Below are positions 45,813-61,900 of a stretch of DNA of 64,000 bases, piece by piece. Source of the DNA: Pleodorina starrii (lineage: Eukaryota > Chlorophyta > Chlorophyceae > Chlamydomonadales > Volvocaceae); NCBI GenBank assembly GCA_030267565.1, contig BRXU01000009.1, positions 409,501 to 473,500 of the forward strand. Reading direction: 5' to 3'. The position numbers and the translations under genes are program-made. Below the pieces are notes generated by a model. The model ran no database searches. It saw only the letters and a program-made list of their open reading frames with translations, and was not told where the DNA came from. The first letter of the stretch is position 1, and each line of letters begins with the position of its first letter.

Positions 45813-48800
45813 TCACGACGTGCTGACGCTCTCCGTTGGCCAGTTGGGCTTCCAGCCGCCACCGTCACCCCCGAACAAGTCACCACCTGCCGCAGCCTGC
45901 GCTGCGGCCGCGCCCTGCATAATGCCTGCGCTGCCCAGCGCGTCCTCGTCCGCCATGACCATATCCGTGGTACTGTTTCCCGGTTGCGTCTCCCCGGCGC
46001 CTCCGCCTTCGTCTGACGTTGCGGCTGGATCCGATGCGCCAGCGGCACCGCCACGGAGCCCAGGTTCGTCGTCGTCGCTTGTTGCTAGAAGCACCTCGTC
46101 ATCGTCGATATGCACGTCTTGCCCAGATGCCCCATCACCTGCACGGCACAAAGACAAGCAGAACACGGGCATACGGCGTGATGCACATGTGGACAGGAGT
46201 CATTTGCACGATGGGGTCTTCAGATGTTCAATCGCTTAACACAGCCTAGGTTCCACGAACGTTGCGGAGCCGAGGGACCCTATCCATTACCCACGTACTA
46301 ATCCACAGCATATACAGGGCATCATGCCGCAAATGCACGCCAGCAGTGCCCATAGCCAAGCGCGCTTACGATGTTTGGCTTCTGCCCAGACCGGGACAGC
46401 GCATACCTCCTGACCAGCTTACCTAGCCGCGTCCCTGGCCCATGCGAGGTCGAGGCCTCCGCGTCCTCCATTGGCGCAGCATCTCCCAGCTCGGGGTCAC
46501 GCAGGTTCATGCCGCTGAGTGCTTCGCTGAGGTCCGCATTGGCTGCATCACCCGCGTCCCCGACCTTGTCCACGCCAACGACGCCGCTTGCCGCGGCGTC
46601 GAACATGGACGTGCCTTTGTACCCAGCGTCCTCATCGTCCTCGTCATCATCCTCGTCGCCCTCGTCCACGACATTGTAACGGTGGTACAGGGCCGGCTGC
46701 ATGCCTTGAATTTCGCCCAAGTCCATGTCGTTCTGTTTAAATATGATAAAATGAGTACCATTCAGTGAAAGGCAGGGTGCGCCGCGCAACAGTACGGAAG
46801 GAACATTCGTAATCGTGCCCTGTGCACATGACGTTCCATGCAACTGACGGAAATCCAAGGGCACCCCAGGAACAGCGTGCGTGCTGCCAGTGTGTACAAG
46901 GGAGAATGCATTGTAACCCTATAGGCGGGGCAAAGCTCAAGCACGTTGTGTGCCCAGCGGGCACCTCTAGTCCAGGTACCCATTCAACGAAAAGTTTGCA
47001 TTCACCATTCTGGAGCATGTGTCTCCAGGCCTCCTTCCCCTTGGCAGCTCTGAACATTGCGTTTCAGGATTGTGCGATTTGACCCTGCACTAGCTCCACC
47101 CCAACCCGCAGTTCCTAACAATCCCAAGACCCCCAAAACCCGACGTGCCATACGTACGCCGTCCTCATTATCCAAACCACACCGCACCTGGTACTCGTCC
47201 CCGTCGCTGTCTATCCCAGCCAGGTCCGTGGCTGCCGGTCGCCCGCACTGCCATTTGGAGACGTTCTCGACATCCTGCCGCGGGTGCAGCTCGTTGTCCA
47301 GCCACTCCTGCCAGCCCGTGTGCGCCGACAGATAGCCCTCCACCGCCGCCTTGTTCACAGACTCCTGTGCTGCAACGCCCGCGCACGCGCTGGCTACTCC
47401 CTCGAGTGTGCTGCCGATCTGAATCACGTGCCCCAGGTATCCGGCGCGCAGGACCGGTTTGTTGGCGGCTAGCGCCTCAAACCCGGGCCGTGGCGCCGGC
47501 CGCACTTCCGTCGGAAGGGTCGTTATCCAGTCTAGCAGCTTGCAGTGCTCGAACAGGTACGGGATGAGGCTTTCCGAGGGCCGCGCAACGCCCGCCACCA
47601 GCATGGCAGTGACGTTGTGGTGCAGCAGGTTATTGAAGGGGTAGTTGCGGAACAGGTCCAAGCACACGGGGACGCTGTTGCTAGCGACCAGCCCGCGCTC
47701 CGCCACGACATCGCCGCTGCGGAGGAGAACCGCCATCAGCTCGACAACTTTGAGCTTGGCTCGCCCCAGCGGCGGCGACAGCAACCCGTACGGCGTGTCG
47801 AGGGTCGCTGCGCCATCCTGCTGCTGAAGCAGCGAGACCAGGCTAGGCAAATGATTGACGATGGCCGCCACCGCCTCCGACTTTGCCCTGCGCGCTGACT
47901 CCTGCAGCGGGGAGCCGTCCGTCAAGAGCTCCGGGTTGCTGCGCTTGGGCTCCAGCAGCGCGATGCAAACATCCAGCGCCGCAACAAGCACCTGCCGCCC
48001 GGGCTGTAGCGCGTGCTGAAACAGCGCCCCAATGCACTCGTCGCGCGTCAGCTTAGCAGCCAATGGCGAGGGCTGCGTGTGCGCTATCGCCGAGAGGATG
48101 TCAGCTGCGTTGGTCTGCACCTCCACCGAGTGGCTGGAGCCCAGGCGGTTGAGGAGCAGGTTGACCAGCGGCGTGTCCGCCAGCCACTGCGCGTAGGCGG
48201 GCATGAACATGACGCTTAACTGCTCGTCTGCGCCAAACAGGCGCTTGACAATCTCCGTCACGGACGTGGTGTCCACGTGGTTGACAAGCTTTTCCAGGAC
48301 AACGGGGTTCTCCTGCGCGGGTAAGTGCACGGGCAGGCAGGTCAGGAGGGTGATCGGTGCTGCGGCACGGCCGATCAACGACGTGCAATCATGCGTGCCG
48401 TTATGCCAAGGCTCTGAAGGCGGCCCAGCCTGTTCACCTGAAAGTACTGCAACATCTCGTTGGTCTTGCGCAGCAGCAGGTGCGAGACCACGCGCCCAAA
48501 ATAGCCTGCCGTCTTGCAGGACAGGGGCGGATCCGAGTCCAGCAGAGAGAAGAGCAGCCGCATGAGGTCCGCATCCTCCAAGAGCGTGTTGAAGACCGCC
48601 TCCACCTCACAGCAGAAAACCTCGCAGGACGTGAAGGGATACCTGCAGCCCCGGTGACGCAGCTCGTTTGCTGTGCAAACAGAATAACAGTGAAAGCAAA
48701 AGGAAATGAACTTACTTGTAGGTGCGCTTCGGGTCATCCAGCTCCCCAGGCGGCTCGACAATGTACCTGCGCGTGCGGGCTCTTCGTTCAAAGTCCAACA

Positions 48801-49198
48801 ACCGGCAAACAACGGCTTACATCGCATTGACACGGACGTACTTGATCAGCTGCTCGACGGTGCTCCGCTCACGAAGACTGCAAGCAGGTGCGGCACAACG
48901 AGCTCGTGTCGGGGGAGTGAGGAGATCGAGTGCACCCTGGGCCCCTTAACTTGATACCTACAAGGCTACGAGCCGGCCATTCAATGACTTGCACTCTTGC
49001 ACAATGTCATCCTCTTCAAGCAGCTCCTCGAGCGTGAACTCCTCCTTGTCAAGGATTTGCTGCACACGGTCGTGGCCCAGCCGCAGTGCTCAACCTCCAG
49101 CACATGATGTAAAGGAAAGGGCGAATTCGTATATGTTTCTCATAAATACACACCTCCACTGGGGAAGGCTGCGTGAAACCGGTGACCTTCCAAAACAT
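45813..49198 (-). CDS. SAPS-domain protein, PP6/SIT4 phosphatase regulatory subunit
   Basis: Exons in transcript order: 49154-49198, 48962-49059, 48821-48877, 48716-48766, 48438-48642, 47188-48312, 46423-46732, 45813-46138; 738 residues. The start MFWKVTGFTQPSPVEQILDK is the classic SAPS N-terminus. It is followed by FTLEELLEEDDIVQECKSLN, STVEQLIKYVRVNAMYIVEP, YPFTSCEVFCCEVEAVFNTL, ENPVVLEKLVNHVDTTSVTE and VCLDLFRNYPFNNLLHHNVT. The helical SAPS repeat domain covers about residues 10-450. It targets and regulates the catalytic subunit of PP6 (yeast Sit4). The C-terminal third is acidic and low in complexity (VVDEGDEDDDEDDEDAG near 535-550) and ends in a Gly/Ala-rich tail. Exon joins all keep phase, including a donor inside the VAF codon series at 48961. 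It is head-to-head with GGPP synthase. Confidence 0.93.
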
Positions 49199-49682
49199 TT
49201 TTCCGTGTTTTCTTTACGGGCTGCTGTCAAACACGCTTAACCTATGAATGAACGGGAAGTCCTGTAGTTGCCCGGCATGATGGCAGTAGGCCGTGGCTTG
49301 CCGGGCAGCTGCTGAAGCAAGAACGGTATTTCCAGTTCTGCCTCCAAACTAAGGAAATTTGATAACATGCAATATGCTATAAACCGCAGCTCGAACAGTG
49401 CCGAGGAAATTGAGGAGAGAAGACAAGAAAAGCTTTGGTTGCATTGCCGTACGAGTGCAGTGGACTGCCATCTGAAGGCCGATCTACACCCGCGTGCCTC
49501 CACGCTTGCCATTGATAACTGGACGCTGCGAACCTACTTCGGTCGGACACGACCGCACGCCCCGCGCTGCTGCTTGCTGCTTTGTCGACGAGTGAAATAT
49601 AACAGCAGTCCGGCCGTTCCGGTCTGGACGCGCGGAGCGGTGCAACTGTGCCCTGGCCTTTGAATTACTCGTAGACAGACAG
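49199..49682. promoter_or_regulatory. Shared upstream region of SAPS (-) and GGPP synthase (+)
   Basis: A 484-bp spacer between divergent start codons. The GGPP synthase start is tentative, so the true spacer could differ. No specific promoter box assigned. Confidence 0.4.
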
Positions 49683-52894
<3,212 letters not shown>

Positions 52895-54433
52895 GAGGAG
52901 CACTAGGAGGAGAGCGCCAGACTGAGGAGAGCGCTTGTGGGCTTGGGACCTGGTACTTGGTTTCTTGAGGCATGGCTCAGGGGGTACAGTCTTTATCTTG
53001 CTTTGGGCTGGGTGTGCGTGCACTGCCAATCCTGGTGGTTGTGGCCTGCGCCACCACGCTGTGGGGGTGAGGGTTCAAGTCAGTGGGGAGGATCCGATAG
53101 CATCGGAGATTGGGCATTCTGGGGGGAAGAAAGGAAGATCCGCGGGGGCCTTTGCATTGCGTCGTGTCTTGCCGGGGAAGGGGAGGGCGCCGTGCTCTTG
53201 ATTGCGGTTATCTGTTTGCCCGGGGACAGGGAGGCGTTGTTGACTTGGGTGTGGCGCGCCCGCTGCTCGTTGCTGACTTGGGGCCGCTGCATGACTCTTG
53301 TACAGGACATGAAGATGACCCGAGCGAAGTGAGGCGGTGCGAGGTGCCCCGGCATGTGCCGCTCGCGCGGCAGCCGAAAGGCTAGTTCAGAGTAGGATGC
53401 CAGTGCTAGTGATGTGATACGAGGCGAGCCGTGGAGTGAGAAGATATTATTTCTTTGCGCGGATGGAGGTAGCGCTCTTGAGAGCTGCCAGCACTTGCCG
53501 AGCGCGCAGGGTCGGGCCTGGGAACTAATTGGCCCGGCAGCAAACGGGGGATTTGCCGCAAAAGAGGCGCCCGGGGGTTGTCAGTCGCCTGCCAACTTGC
53601 TCGTTGCGCGCGGCAGAGGCTGCACTGCTGCGGGGCCTTGCGGACCACATACGGTATGCGTTTACGTCGTAAGTCTCGTGCCTCGACGAGTTGCCGTTGA
53701 CACTCCTGCGGTAAATTGTTGCGTATCAGCTGACTAAGCGTGCTTGACCGTCTCGAGAGCGGTTTGTAACGGTTATTCCGTTACCGCCTGGAATGGCCAA
53801 AATTGTCAGGCTGTACGGGGCCCGGACCTAGGCCAAGGATGCGCGCAATTGGCACCATCACGCCAGCAGATTACGCCTGAAGTTTTTGTGCGGCATGCCA
53901 GCATGGTCCTCGGTTTGAACAGGTAGCGCAATGGGCTTTGAGGTGCGTCCGGCACTGAGCGCCATGCGGCTCACAGAACTCGTTTGTCACATTTCCACTT
54001 CAACTGCACGAACGCCACGCACATGGAAAGTAGTTGGGCTTAGGCGCGAGGCCGCTTCGCCACGTCGGATGAGACGCGAGGAGCGCAAGGTTTCTGCACG
54101 GCTCCTGGTCGGGTAGGGTTGGGTTGCACCTTTCCTGCTGCCCTGAAGACGAGGATCTTTCCCTGCTTGCAGCACCATTTTTGAGCAGGTTGACCGAATT
54201 TAGAGCAGCTTGTCATAAAACAGTGTTCTGTATGGGGCATCTGTGCGAGAAGGTGATGACGTCGGGGGTTGTGGGCGGAGGTGATGACGTCCGGGGGCAA
54301 GCAAGGCGGGGGTCACAGGGGTCCAGCTGGGTTAGGTAGCAACAACGGTATCTCGTTTTCCGTGGTGGTATCTAACAAACGCCTCACGTGACAGGTCACA
54401 CAGGAGCATTGAACACAATGACAAAGAAACTGC
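52895..54433. other. 1.5 kb spacer, GGPP synthase 3' UTR and beyond
   Basis: No recognisable exon. TGTAA at 53765-53769, about 870 nt after the stop, is the best poly(A) candidate; it overlaps a perfect 7-bp stem (GTAACGG-TTATT-CCGTTAC, 53766-53784). Two GGTGATGACGTC motifs occur near 54253 and 54281. Confidence 0.5.
53766..53784 (+). terminator. Poly(A) motif TGTAA overlapping a 7-bp stem-loop
   Basis: TGTAA begins one base before a perfect inverted repeat GTAACGG/CCGTTAC with a 5-nt loop. It is the first TGTAA seen downstream of GGPP synthase. A functional link is inference. Confidence 0.35.
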
Positions 54434-54445
54434 TCCTCTGTATTC
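54434..54445. repeat. Target-site duplication, 3' side of LINE
   Basis: The 12-mer TCCTCTGTATTC directly abuts the (CAT)n tail of the LINE. It recurs exactly at 55724-55735. Confidence 0.85.
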
Positions 54446-55723
54446 GATGATGATGATGATGATGTTACAAGCTTCAACGAGCTCGTACGGCTCAAACGAA
54501 CCCGGAGGCTCATGAACCGCTTCAGCCAAGCAGAAAAGCAAACGGAAACAAGAGAAACAGTAACCAAAGAAACGATGTAACGTCAGGATACAGGAGAAGC
54601 ACAGACGAATGGCATAACTTGAAAGATAGATGCCAAGCACAACTTTACGAAGAGATGCATTCTCGCCGTAAGCGGAACATTTCAAAAATAGCACTCGCAA
54701 GACCACGCTGGTCGTCAACTTGCATGACATCGTTAACACACGCACTAACGGGCACACCCAAATCCCAAAGCCTCTGCCGCGCAGACGCAAGCGCGGAGCA
54801 CTCCAGCAGAAAATGCTTCTCATCCTCCACAGCACCATTAGAGCGACACGTCTTACACACACGAAGCTCCCTAGACCTGCTGCTCTCGCTATTAATCGCT
54901 AAGTCAGACACACACAAACGAAAACGAAGTAAGGAACGGTGGTGCGCCGGCGGGATGTACCCCTCGAACTGCTTCGGTAACCCCATCCAGTGCTTGTAAC
55001 GGCACATCTTAACACCAGGCTTCCTGCCGTCCGAAACGAAAGCGCCCGGGTCCACCGCCAACCTATCACTGCCCCAATCGTCGTTGACGCGACCCCTGAG
55101 GGTGTCCATCAGCGCCTCAACGTCAAGCCTGCACGCCGAAAAACGCCTAACCCTAGTGTCCATGTTACCCGCCGCCGCTTCTTCGCCCCAGTCGTGCCCT
55201 AAGAGGTTCAGAACCCGAATGACCTTGGAGCCCCAACCGTCTGCCTGCAGATCCGATTCCAAAGCCAAACGGATCTCATGACGAAAGGCGCTGTGATACA
55301 CGTTGCTAGTGTCCTCCACCAAACTGTTCCAAAAACGAAAAACGGATTCAGCCCAATGCAACTGTAGAGGCACCTGCCCGAGCTCTCTAAACAACAACTG
55401 CAGGGGTGGAACGGCAGCTCCGACCAGCTGTTTCATAAACGAGATTTGTAGCTTGACCATACGGTCCCGGATAGCGGCCTCAAAATAACAAGAACGCGGA
55501 GCTTCGTTAGCCGGAAAACCCCTCTCTATCACGGCTAAAACCAGGTCAGCGCCCCATAGCTGCGAACCGTACGAAAGAACAGAGCGAACTTGAGCGTTGA
55601 AACATTTCATACCAACTGAGGGGAGCAACAGCCCCTGCCGACGCAGCTTGCTAAGCAGAGAGAACATGGCCCGCCGGCCCGCAGCATGAAGCTCGTCCGT
55701 GCAGGACGAGAAAGCGCTGTTGG
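54446..55723 (-). mobile_element. 5'-truncated non-LTR retrotransposon (LINE)
   Basis: A 1278-bp minus-strand insertion bounded by the exact 12-bp direct repeats 54434-54445 and 55724-55735. Its 3' end, at the low-coordinate side, is a (CAT)n run of about six units at 54446-54463. The body carries the C-terminal part of a LINE ORF2 followed by about 180 nt of 3' UTR. Truncation at the 5' end, a simple-repeat tail and a variable-length duplication are the hallmarks of target-primed reverse transcription. The exact duplication and the open frame suggest a fairly recent insertion. It lies about 240 bp upstream of the dynein start codon, in the opposite orientation. Confidence 0.88.
54645..55723 (-). 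pseudogene. LINE ORF2 C-terminal fragment
   Basis: An open frame of about 359 residues without a native start. It contains the post-polymerase region typical of LINE ORF2: AGRRAMFSLLSKLRRQGLLL, FNAQVRSVLSYGSQLWGADL, RYKHWMGLPKQFEGYIPPAH, RSLLRFRLCVSDLAIN, and a zinc-knuckle-like CKTCRSNGAVEDEKHFLLEC. The reverse transcriptase palm and any endonuclease domain are missing, so the copy cannot be autonomous. The stop at 54645 is followed by the element's 3' UTR. The open frame also runs a short way past the element's 5' boundary into flanking DNA, which is coincidental. Confidence 0.85.
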
Positions 55724-55735
55724 TCCTCTGTATTC
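55724..55735. repeat. Target-site duplication, 5' side of LINE
   Basis: Exact second copy of TCCTCTGTATTC, marking the point where the LINE sequence stops. Confidence 0.85.
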
Positions 55736-55964
55736 TGGCCCACCGGGTGTGACCATTGACTAGTACGAGCATTGACGAGCATTGACTTCCCACTACCCAC
55801 TTTCTTTGCTTAGATGCCGAAGGTAACTTCCAACTTATCCAGTGAGTCTTAGGACCTCTATACTTATTTAAAACTTATAGGAATAGAACGCGGTCCCGCG
55901 GTCTAGCTGACTGTTTCCGGCGGGACGATGTTACACCGCGAGCTCTAAATCATCTCCACAGAAA
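55736..55964 (+). promoter_or_regulatory. Probable promoter of the dynein heavy chain gene
   Basis: A 229-bp AT-richer segment between the LINE and the dynein ATG. TATTTAAAA near 55863 is a TATA-like box about 100 bases before the ATG. A CGCGGTCCCGCGG palindrome lies near 55890. Confidence 0.45.
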
Positions 55965-58900
55965 ATGGACCAACGGCTTGAATGGATCCAGGAGAAGGCT
56001 TGTCTTGGCCTGGGCATTACTCCAGAGCTCTTCGAGCAGGCGATCAGTAACAATGAGACTAGGACAAAAGTTACTGGATTTCTCGATGGAGGTATAAGAC
56101 TTATTGACTGCATGATGGGCCGCACCTTTAGCTGTGGACCGACTCCTGCGATGCCATGTGTGCAGCCGAGACAACCTCTGCGTTGCTGTTCGCACTGGAG
56201 GAGGCGACGGTATACGTTGATGAATACCAGGACGTGCTAGTGGAGGAGTAAGTACACGGGTTGGCGCGCAACCAGTCGACATGCGATTGCGCCTCCTCTC
56301 CGGGCAACTCCAGCATTTCATGGCTGCTAAACCCTGCAGGCAAGACCCGTCCTTCCATTTGTCGGGTGAAGACACTGGCGATCCGGAGAACCCTGACGGC
56401 GATGGCACCGAAGGTGGGGCCTTCGGGGGGAGGGCAAGTACCTGGCGCGTGTGCTGGTTTGGCTCATGCCCACGCCGGAACTGGGTTTAACCCTCTACAA
56501 ACGCACCGCGCCACTCACATGCGAGCTCCACCTCACGCAAACTCTTTCACTGCAGGCCGCATGGCGTCGGAGGGCGGCGAACCCAACACCGCATCCCGGG
56601 AGGCGAGTGGAGCTGGTGACCGGCCGCCCAGCAGCAAGGGCGACGCCCAGTCCACCGCCGCTGCCGCGGACCCCGCAGCCGGCACCGCCACCGCCGAAGC
56701 CTCGGTGGCCGATATTCCGCCCGGCACCCCTGACGGCGCCGAAGGCGCCGGTGAGGGCGGCGCCGAAGGCGCCGGCGAGGACGGCGAGGGCGCTGACGGC
56801 GAGGACGGCGCAGGCAGCCAGTCCAACGAGCCGCCACCGCCTCCCGCGCCAAAGTACATCCGCAAGGTCATCAGCGTGCCCAAAGTCATCAGCAAGCTGA
56901 CGGTGGCGATGGGGAACCTGCCGGAGGAGCTCAGCACCTGCCCCGCCTTTTACTTTATCCTCAACCGCCCCGGCCGAGTGAACACGGACGAGCTGGACGC
57001 GGTGGTGGAGTTTGGGCTGCTTAGCGAGGGCCCCTCGCTGCGCATCCTGGAGCAGATGCTGTCGGCTGTGTTCGTGCCGACGCTGCTGCAGATGAGCGGC
57101 GGCGACGTGGCGGCGGGCGGCGTGCTGATGCAGTCCGTCACCAACAGCAGCCACCGGGAGCTGCTGGTCAACATGCAGAAGTTCCACAGCCAGGTCACGC
57201 AGGCGCTGCAGCAGCTCACGGGGGATGTCACGCTGCAGGTAGTGGCCATGCGCGTGGGTGGGTGGGTGCGGATTGGGCGTGCGAGAGCGGGACTGCGATT
57301 GGGCAGGGCATGTATGTTGCGGAAAAGAGGAGCAAGGGGCCGGCCGGGCAGGTTCGCCGAACACAGGGGAAAGGACGGGTTAGAAGGATGCTGTGGGGGA
57401 GGGTTAGCGCGGAGGGTGCTGCTGGCGCTACGGGGCTGCGGGATTCGGGTCGGGGAAGTGTTAGGGCATATGAACCCGTGGGCAAAGGTAAACAGAGCAC
57501 GCCCTCCGGGGAACGACCTGGAGCCAAACTGGTGCGCTGCGGAGGGCAGCCGGAGCAGCAGCCGCTGGAGCAGCAGCCGCTGGGAAGCCGGAGCCGGCAG
57601 TGGCGGCGCCCATAGGCGCCCTCCGCATGGCTTTGGCGGCAGGGCGAGGGCCCAATCGACACGGGGCAGCGGCGACCTCACGTCTGCAATGCCGAAACGA
57701 GTGCCGCTACGCCGGGCAGCTCCACTCCTACACGGCGGGCTCGGGCTGATCGCTGCCTCCCGGCGTTTGTCCGGCCGCCTGGCCGCGTCTTTGACTGAAT
57801 CAGCGTGCGACTGGTCGCGCATGGTCGCGAAGCGTCGGGCCCACCGAAAGGCATACTAGGGGGTCTTCCCCCTCGTCTACACCAACTTCCCTGCTTTCCT
57901 TCTGTGCCCTGTCCCCGCTCGGTCACCGCCACCAGTTCTAAGACAACCCCGACCAGCCCGGCAGCACCCTTACCAAGCGGGACTGTTCTCTTTTTCCCAC
58001 CCCACCCCGCCACCCACCCCACCCCACCCCACCAGGTTCCCGACATTCCGCTGGAGGATGTGGACCGGGCCGCCGCGGACAGCGACCTGATCAACCAGCT
58101 GGAGCTCTACATGGCGGACTGGTCGCAGGTGGGGGGCGGAGCAGGGGCAGTAGAGATGTTACGGTACCGCAGCGGTGGAACGGAGGCGACGTTGGTGAAG
58201 GGGCTCAGGCAGAGGCGGGGGTGGTGTGTGCGGGGAATGAAACGTGCAAGCCAAACCGCAGCGACGGAGACGGGTCAGTCGGGGTTCAACCACCGCCGCC
58301 CGTGGGCTGCGGTGGCTATATGCGGTGCATTGCGCCACCCGTGCCAGTGCCCCCCCCCCCCACACACACACAACCTACCCTGCTACTAGGTTCCCCGTTT
58401 CCGGCGCGCCCTGCGGTCGCCGCCGCCCCACCCGTAAGCCTTCCGTGCGTGCCTGCGTGCGTGCGTGTGTGCGCAGGTCCTCGCCAGCGTCCTGCAGCGG
58501 GAGAGCCAGAAGCACCCCACCGGCAAGGGCCCCCTGGCGGAGATCGAGTTCTGGCGGGAGCGCAACGCCGTGCTGTCCAGCCTGTACGAGCAGCTCAACC
58601 TGCCGCAGGTGGGGTTGACCTCCAAAGGGGGGGCTCTCGAGGGCTCGCGATGCTGCGTGCTGCTCTTGAGGGCTAGCGGCACGGGCGTTAGGGGTTGCGG
58701 GGAGCACTTCACATGTCATCGCTGCAGCTGGATCTGGAGCATACACCCTTTGGTTCCCTTGGCTGCCCCCCTTCCCTCCTCTCCCATGTCTATGCGGCTG
58801 GCGCCCGCGCCTCCCTCCTCTTTCCCCCACCCGGCCTATCCGTGGATAACGCCCCTCCCCCACCACCACCACCACCACTACCCCCACCGCCGCCGCCACC

Positions 58901-61900
58901 GCCTGCCTGCTGCCTCAGGTCAAGCGCATGATCTCCGCGGTGGAGAAGGGCTCCTACGACCGCAACCTCATCGCCGGCTTCAAGTCGCAGCTGGGCGAGC
59001 TGACCAAGCTGGCCACGGAGGCGCGCGACAACGTCAAGTTCCTGACCACCCTGGAGCGCCACTTCAAGAACATCGCGGCGGGGCCGCTGGCGGGCATCCT
59101 GGACACGCTGCCGCCCATGATGAACGCGCTGCGCATGGTGTGGATCATCAGCCGCCACTACTCGGACGACCAGCGCATGGGCAGCCTGTTCCAGCGCATC
59201 GCGCGGGAGATCGGCGACCGCATCGAGAGCGCCGTGGACCTGCGGCACATATTCCGGATGTCCTCCGCGGACGCAGTGGAGCTGCTCAAGGTGGGTTATC
59301 CACGTGAAGGCCGGAACCCGTGAACGGTATCGAATCAGAAGAAACCTTCCTGTCCGCAAAAGAGGGTTGCGGGTGGTTCCCGGCTCGTATACCGGTGGAC
59401 AAATTGGGGAGGGGTGATAAAATGTGTTTCCGCCCTGCGGCCCGTGCCCGCCCTGCAGTATCGTCTTTGACGCCCGCCCTGGCCCCTGGCCCCTGCTCCC
59501 TTTGCCGCTTGTCCCTTGGTCCCCCAGGTGTGCAAGAGCGTGCTGGAGCACTGGCTTTCGACCTACATGGCGATGCGCGAGAAGATCGAGCTGAGCGGCC
59601 GCGACGCGCGCTGGGAGTTCCCCAAGCAGCTGCTGTTTGCGCGCACCAACTACATGGCGGAGATCTGCGCGGATCTCATCGAGATGGTGGAGATCGTGGA
59701 CGACTTTTTCCGCTTCCTGGGCCCCGAGCTCAAGGCCGTGACGGGTGCGCGCGTGCTGGGCGCTGGGGGGCACTAACCCCCGTTCTGGGGCTGGCGGCGG
59801 TGGCGGTGGGGGACAATAAATGAGGAGACCATAGCGATGGGGGGTGTAAGACTGCAATGCGTCATTGGTACTGAATGCAGCAACCAGCCCCCGAGCCATA
59901 ACCATGAAGTCCAGGTATAGCCAGGGCCAACTCATGCGCCAGTCGGGGAACGGGGATTGCTGTTTCGTCGCTGCCAACGTCGCCCCGGTCACCTTCGCCG
60001 CGGTCGGCCTCGTTCCCGCCATCCGCAGGCGACACGGCGGGCATCGACCGCGTGGTCCACCGCGTGGTGGCCATGTACGAGCCCATCGAGACGATCGCCT
60101 TCAACGTGTTTGACTTTGCGAACGCGCACGAGTGGAAGGCCGCCAAGGCGCAGTTCTACGCGGACAACGAGGACATCAAGGCCGCCACGCGCGAGCTCAT
60201 CGACACCTCCTTCCGCAAGCTGCGCTCCGCCGAGGGCGCCTGCGAGCTGCTGCAGAGCTTCAAGTCCATCAAGTCCAAGGGCGCCATCCAGAAGCAGGTC
60301 ATGAACAAGTTCAACGACATTCTGGAGCAGTTTGCGCGCGAGATCGAGCAGACGGCGGAGATCTTTGAGAAGAACAAGGACGCGCCGGCCGTGACCAAGA
60401 ACCAGCCGCCGGTGGCGGGCGCCATCAAGTGGGTGCGCTCGTTGCTGGAGCGGCTCAAGCGCACCATGGCCAAGCTGCTGTCTACAGAGGAGGTGAGGCG
60501 AGGCGCGAGGGGGAGGGCTCGGGGTCGGGATCGGGATCGGGAGGGGATGCGGAGGGGAAAGGGGGGGTCCAGAGGCAACGAGTATGGAGGGGGGGTGGGC
60601 AGCCAGGTCTCGCTGGTCTTCTTTCACCATTCTTGGGTGGTTACTTCTCAGTTCTCACGGTTCGATATCGCCCTTGTTCTCTGGGTGATTTCTGCTGGGT
60701 GTTGTGGCTTCCGAAGCCTAAGGGACACGGGCACCGGCCAGGGCACTCGCCTGCCCAAGGACAGCAACATCCGATCTCTCCACCCCGGCTCGGCCCCGTG
60801 CCTTGCCTGCCTCCCTCCCCCCTCCTTCCCTCCGCAGGAGATTGTCCGCACCACTGAGGTGGGTCAGGCGGTGGAGGCCAAGTTCAAGGCCTTTGCGCGG
60901 GCGGTGATGCAGACGGAGAAGAAGTGGTTCAGCGGCTGGAGCGACACCATCAACGGCGTCGCCATGCAGCACCTCAAGCAGACCATCTTTCGCCGCAACC
61001 CCACCACCAGTGAGTCCCCTCCCCCTCCCCTTCCCCTCCCGGGGACGGCCCCAGCGCGCCGCGTCGGAGCGGGCCCGCCCTGCCCTGCACGCTCCCGCCC
61101 TGCAATACCCACCCGGCGGCCCTCGCGCTGCTGTCACTGCAAGCGCATCCCGCTCACCCCACTCCCCCTCCACCGCGTTACTCTACCCATCCACGGTAAG
61201 CGCCTGTCTTCCGTTGGCACTTCCCTCCTCTCTCCCCCCGCATCCCCTCCCAGCGACTCCGGGGTATCTTGATTGTATGCCCTCCCTCCCTCCCGCCCTG
61301 CGTCCCGCCCTTCCTTCCTGTCTCCCTGGACCTTCCCCTGCCCCCTCAGACCGCGTGGAGGTCAACTTCCATTCGGACCTGGTGCGCCTGATCCGCGAGA
61401 CGCGCTACCTGGACCGCATGGGCTTCCCCATCCCCGAGATAGCGCTCAACGTGGCGCTGCAGGAGGACAAGTTCCTGCAGTGGCTGGAGGGACTCAACTC
61501 CATGCTCTCAAAGTACTACGACGTAAGTGACGGGGGCGGGGCGCGGCGAGGGGAACCGGAGGGGGGTGGGAGGGCACGGGCGGGGGCGGAGGATAAGAGA
61601 ACGGGAGGAAGGGGGCGGGTGTCCATCCTGGCGGCCGTCGGAGTGGGAGGCGCGTTGCGTTGCGTTGCTCGCCCGACTTGACTTCCCTTTCCCCGGGTTG
61701 CGTCACGACCCCTCTTCCGCCTCCCGCCTCCCTCATTCGCCTCCCTCACCCGCCTCCCTCATTCGCCTCCCGCCTCCCTCACCCGCCTCCCTCATTCGCC
61801 TCCCGCCTCCCTCACCCGCCTCCCTCCCTCCCTCCCTCCCTGACCTTCAGTCCATCGACCAGCTGTCCCCCGTTGAGCGCGAGCTGATGGAGCGCAAGCT

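Noticed and set aside
56281..56340. Alternative dynein exon 3 reading (DISWLLNPAGKTRPSICR)
   Set aside because: It also joins in phase 2, but the reading from 56340 (QDPSFHLSGEDTGDPENPDG) has the acidic coding character of the neighbouring exon and a typical GTGGGG donor. The alternative remains possible.
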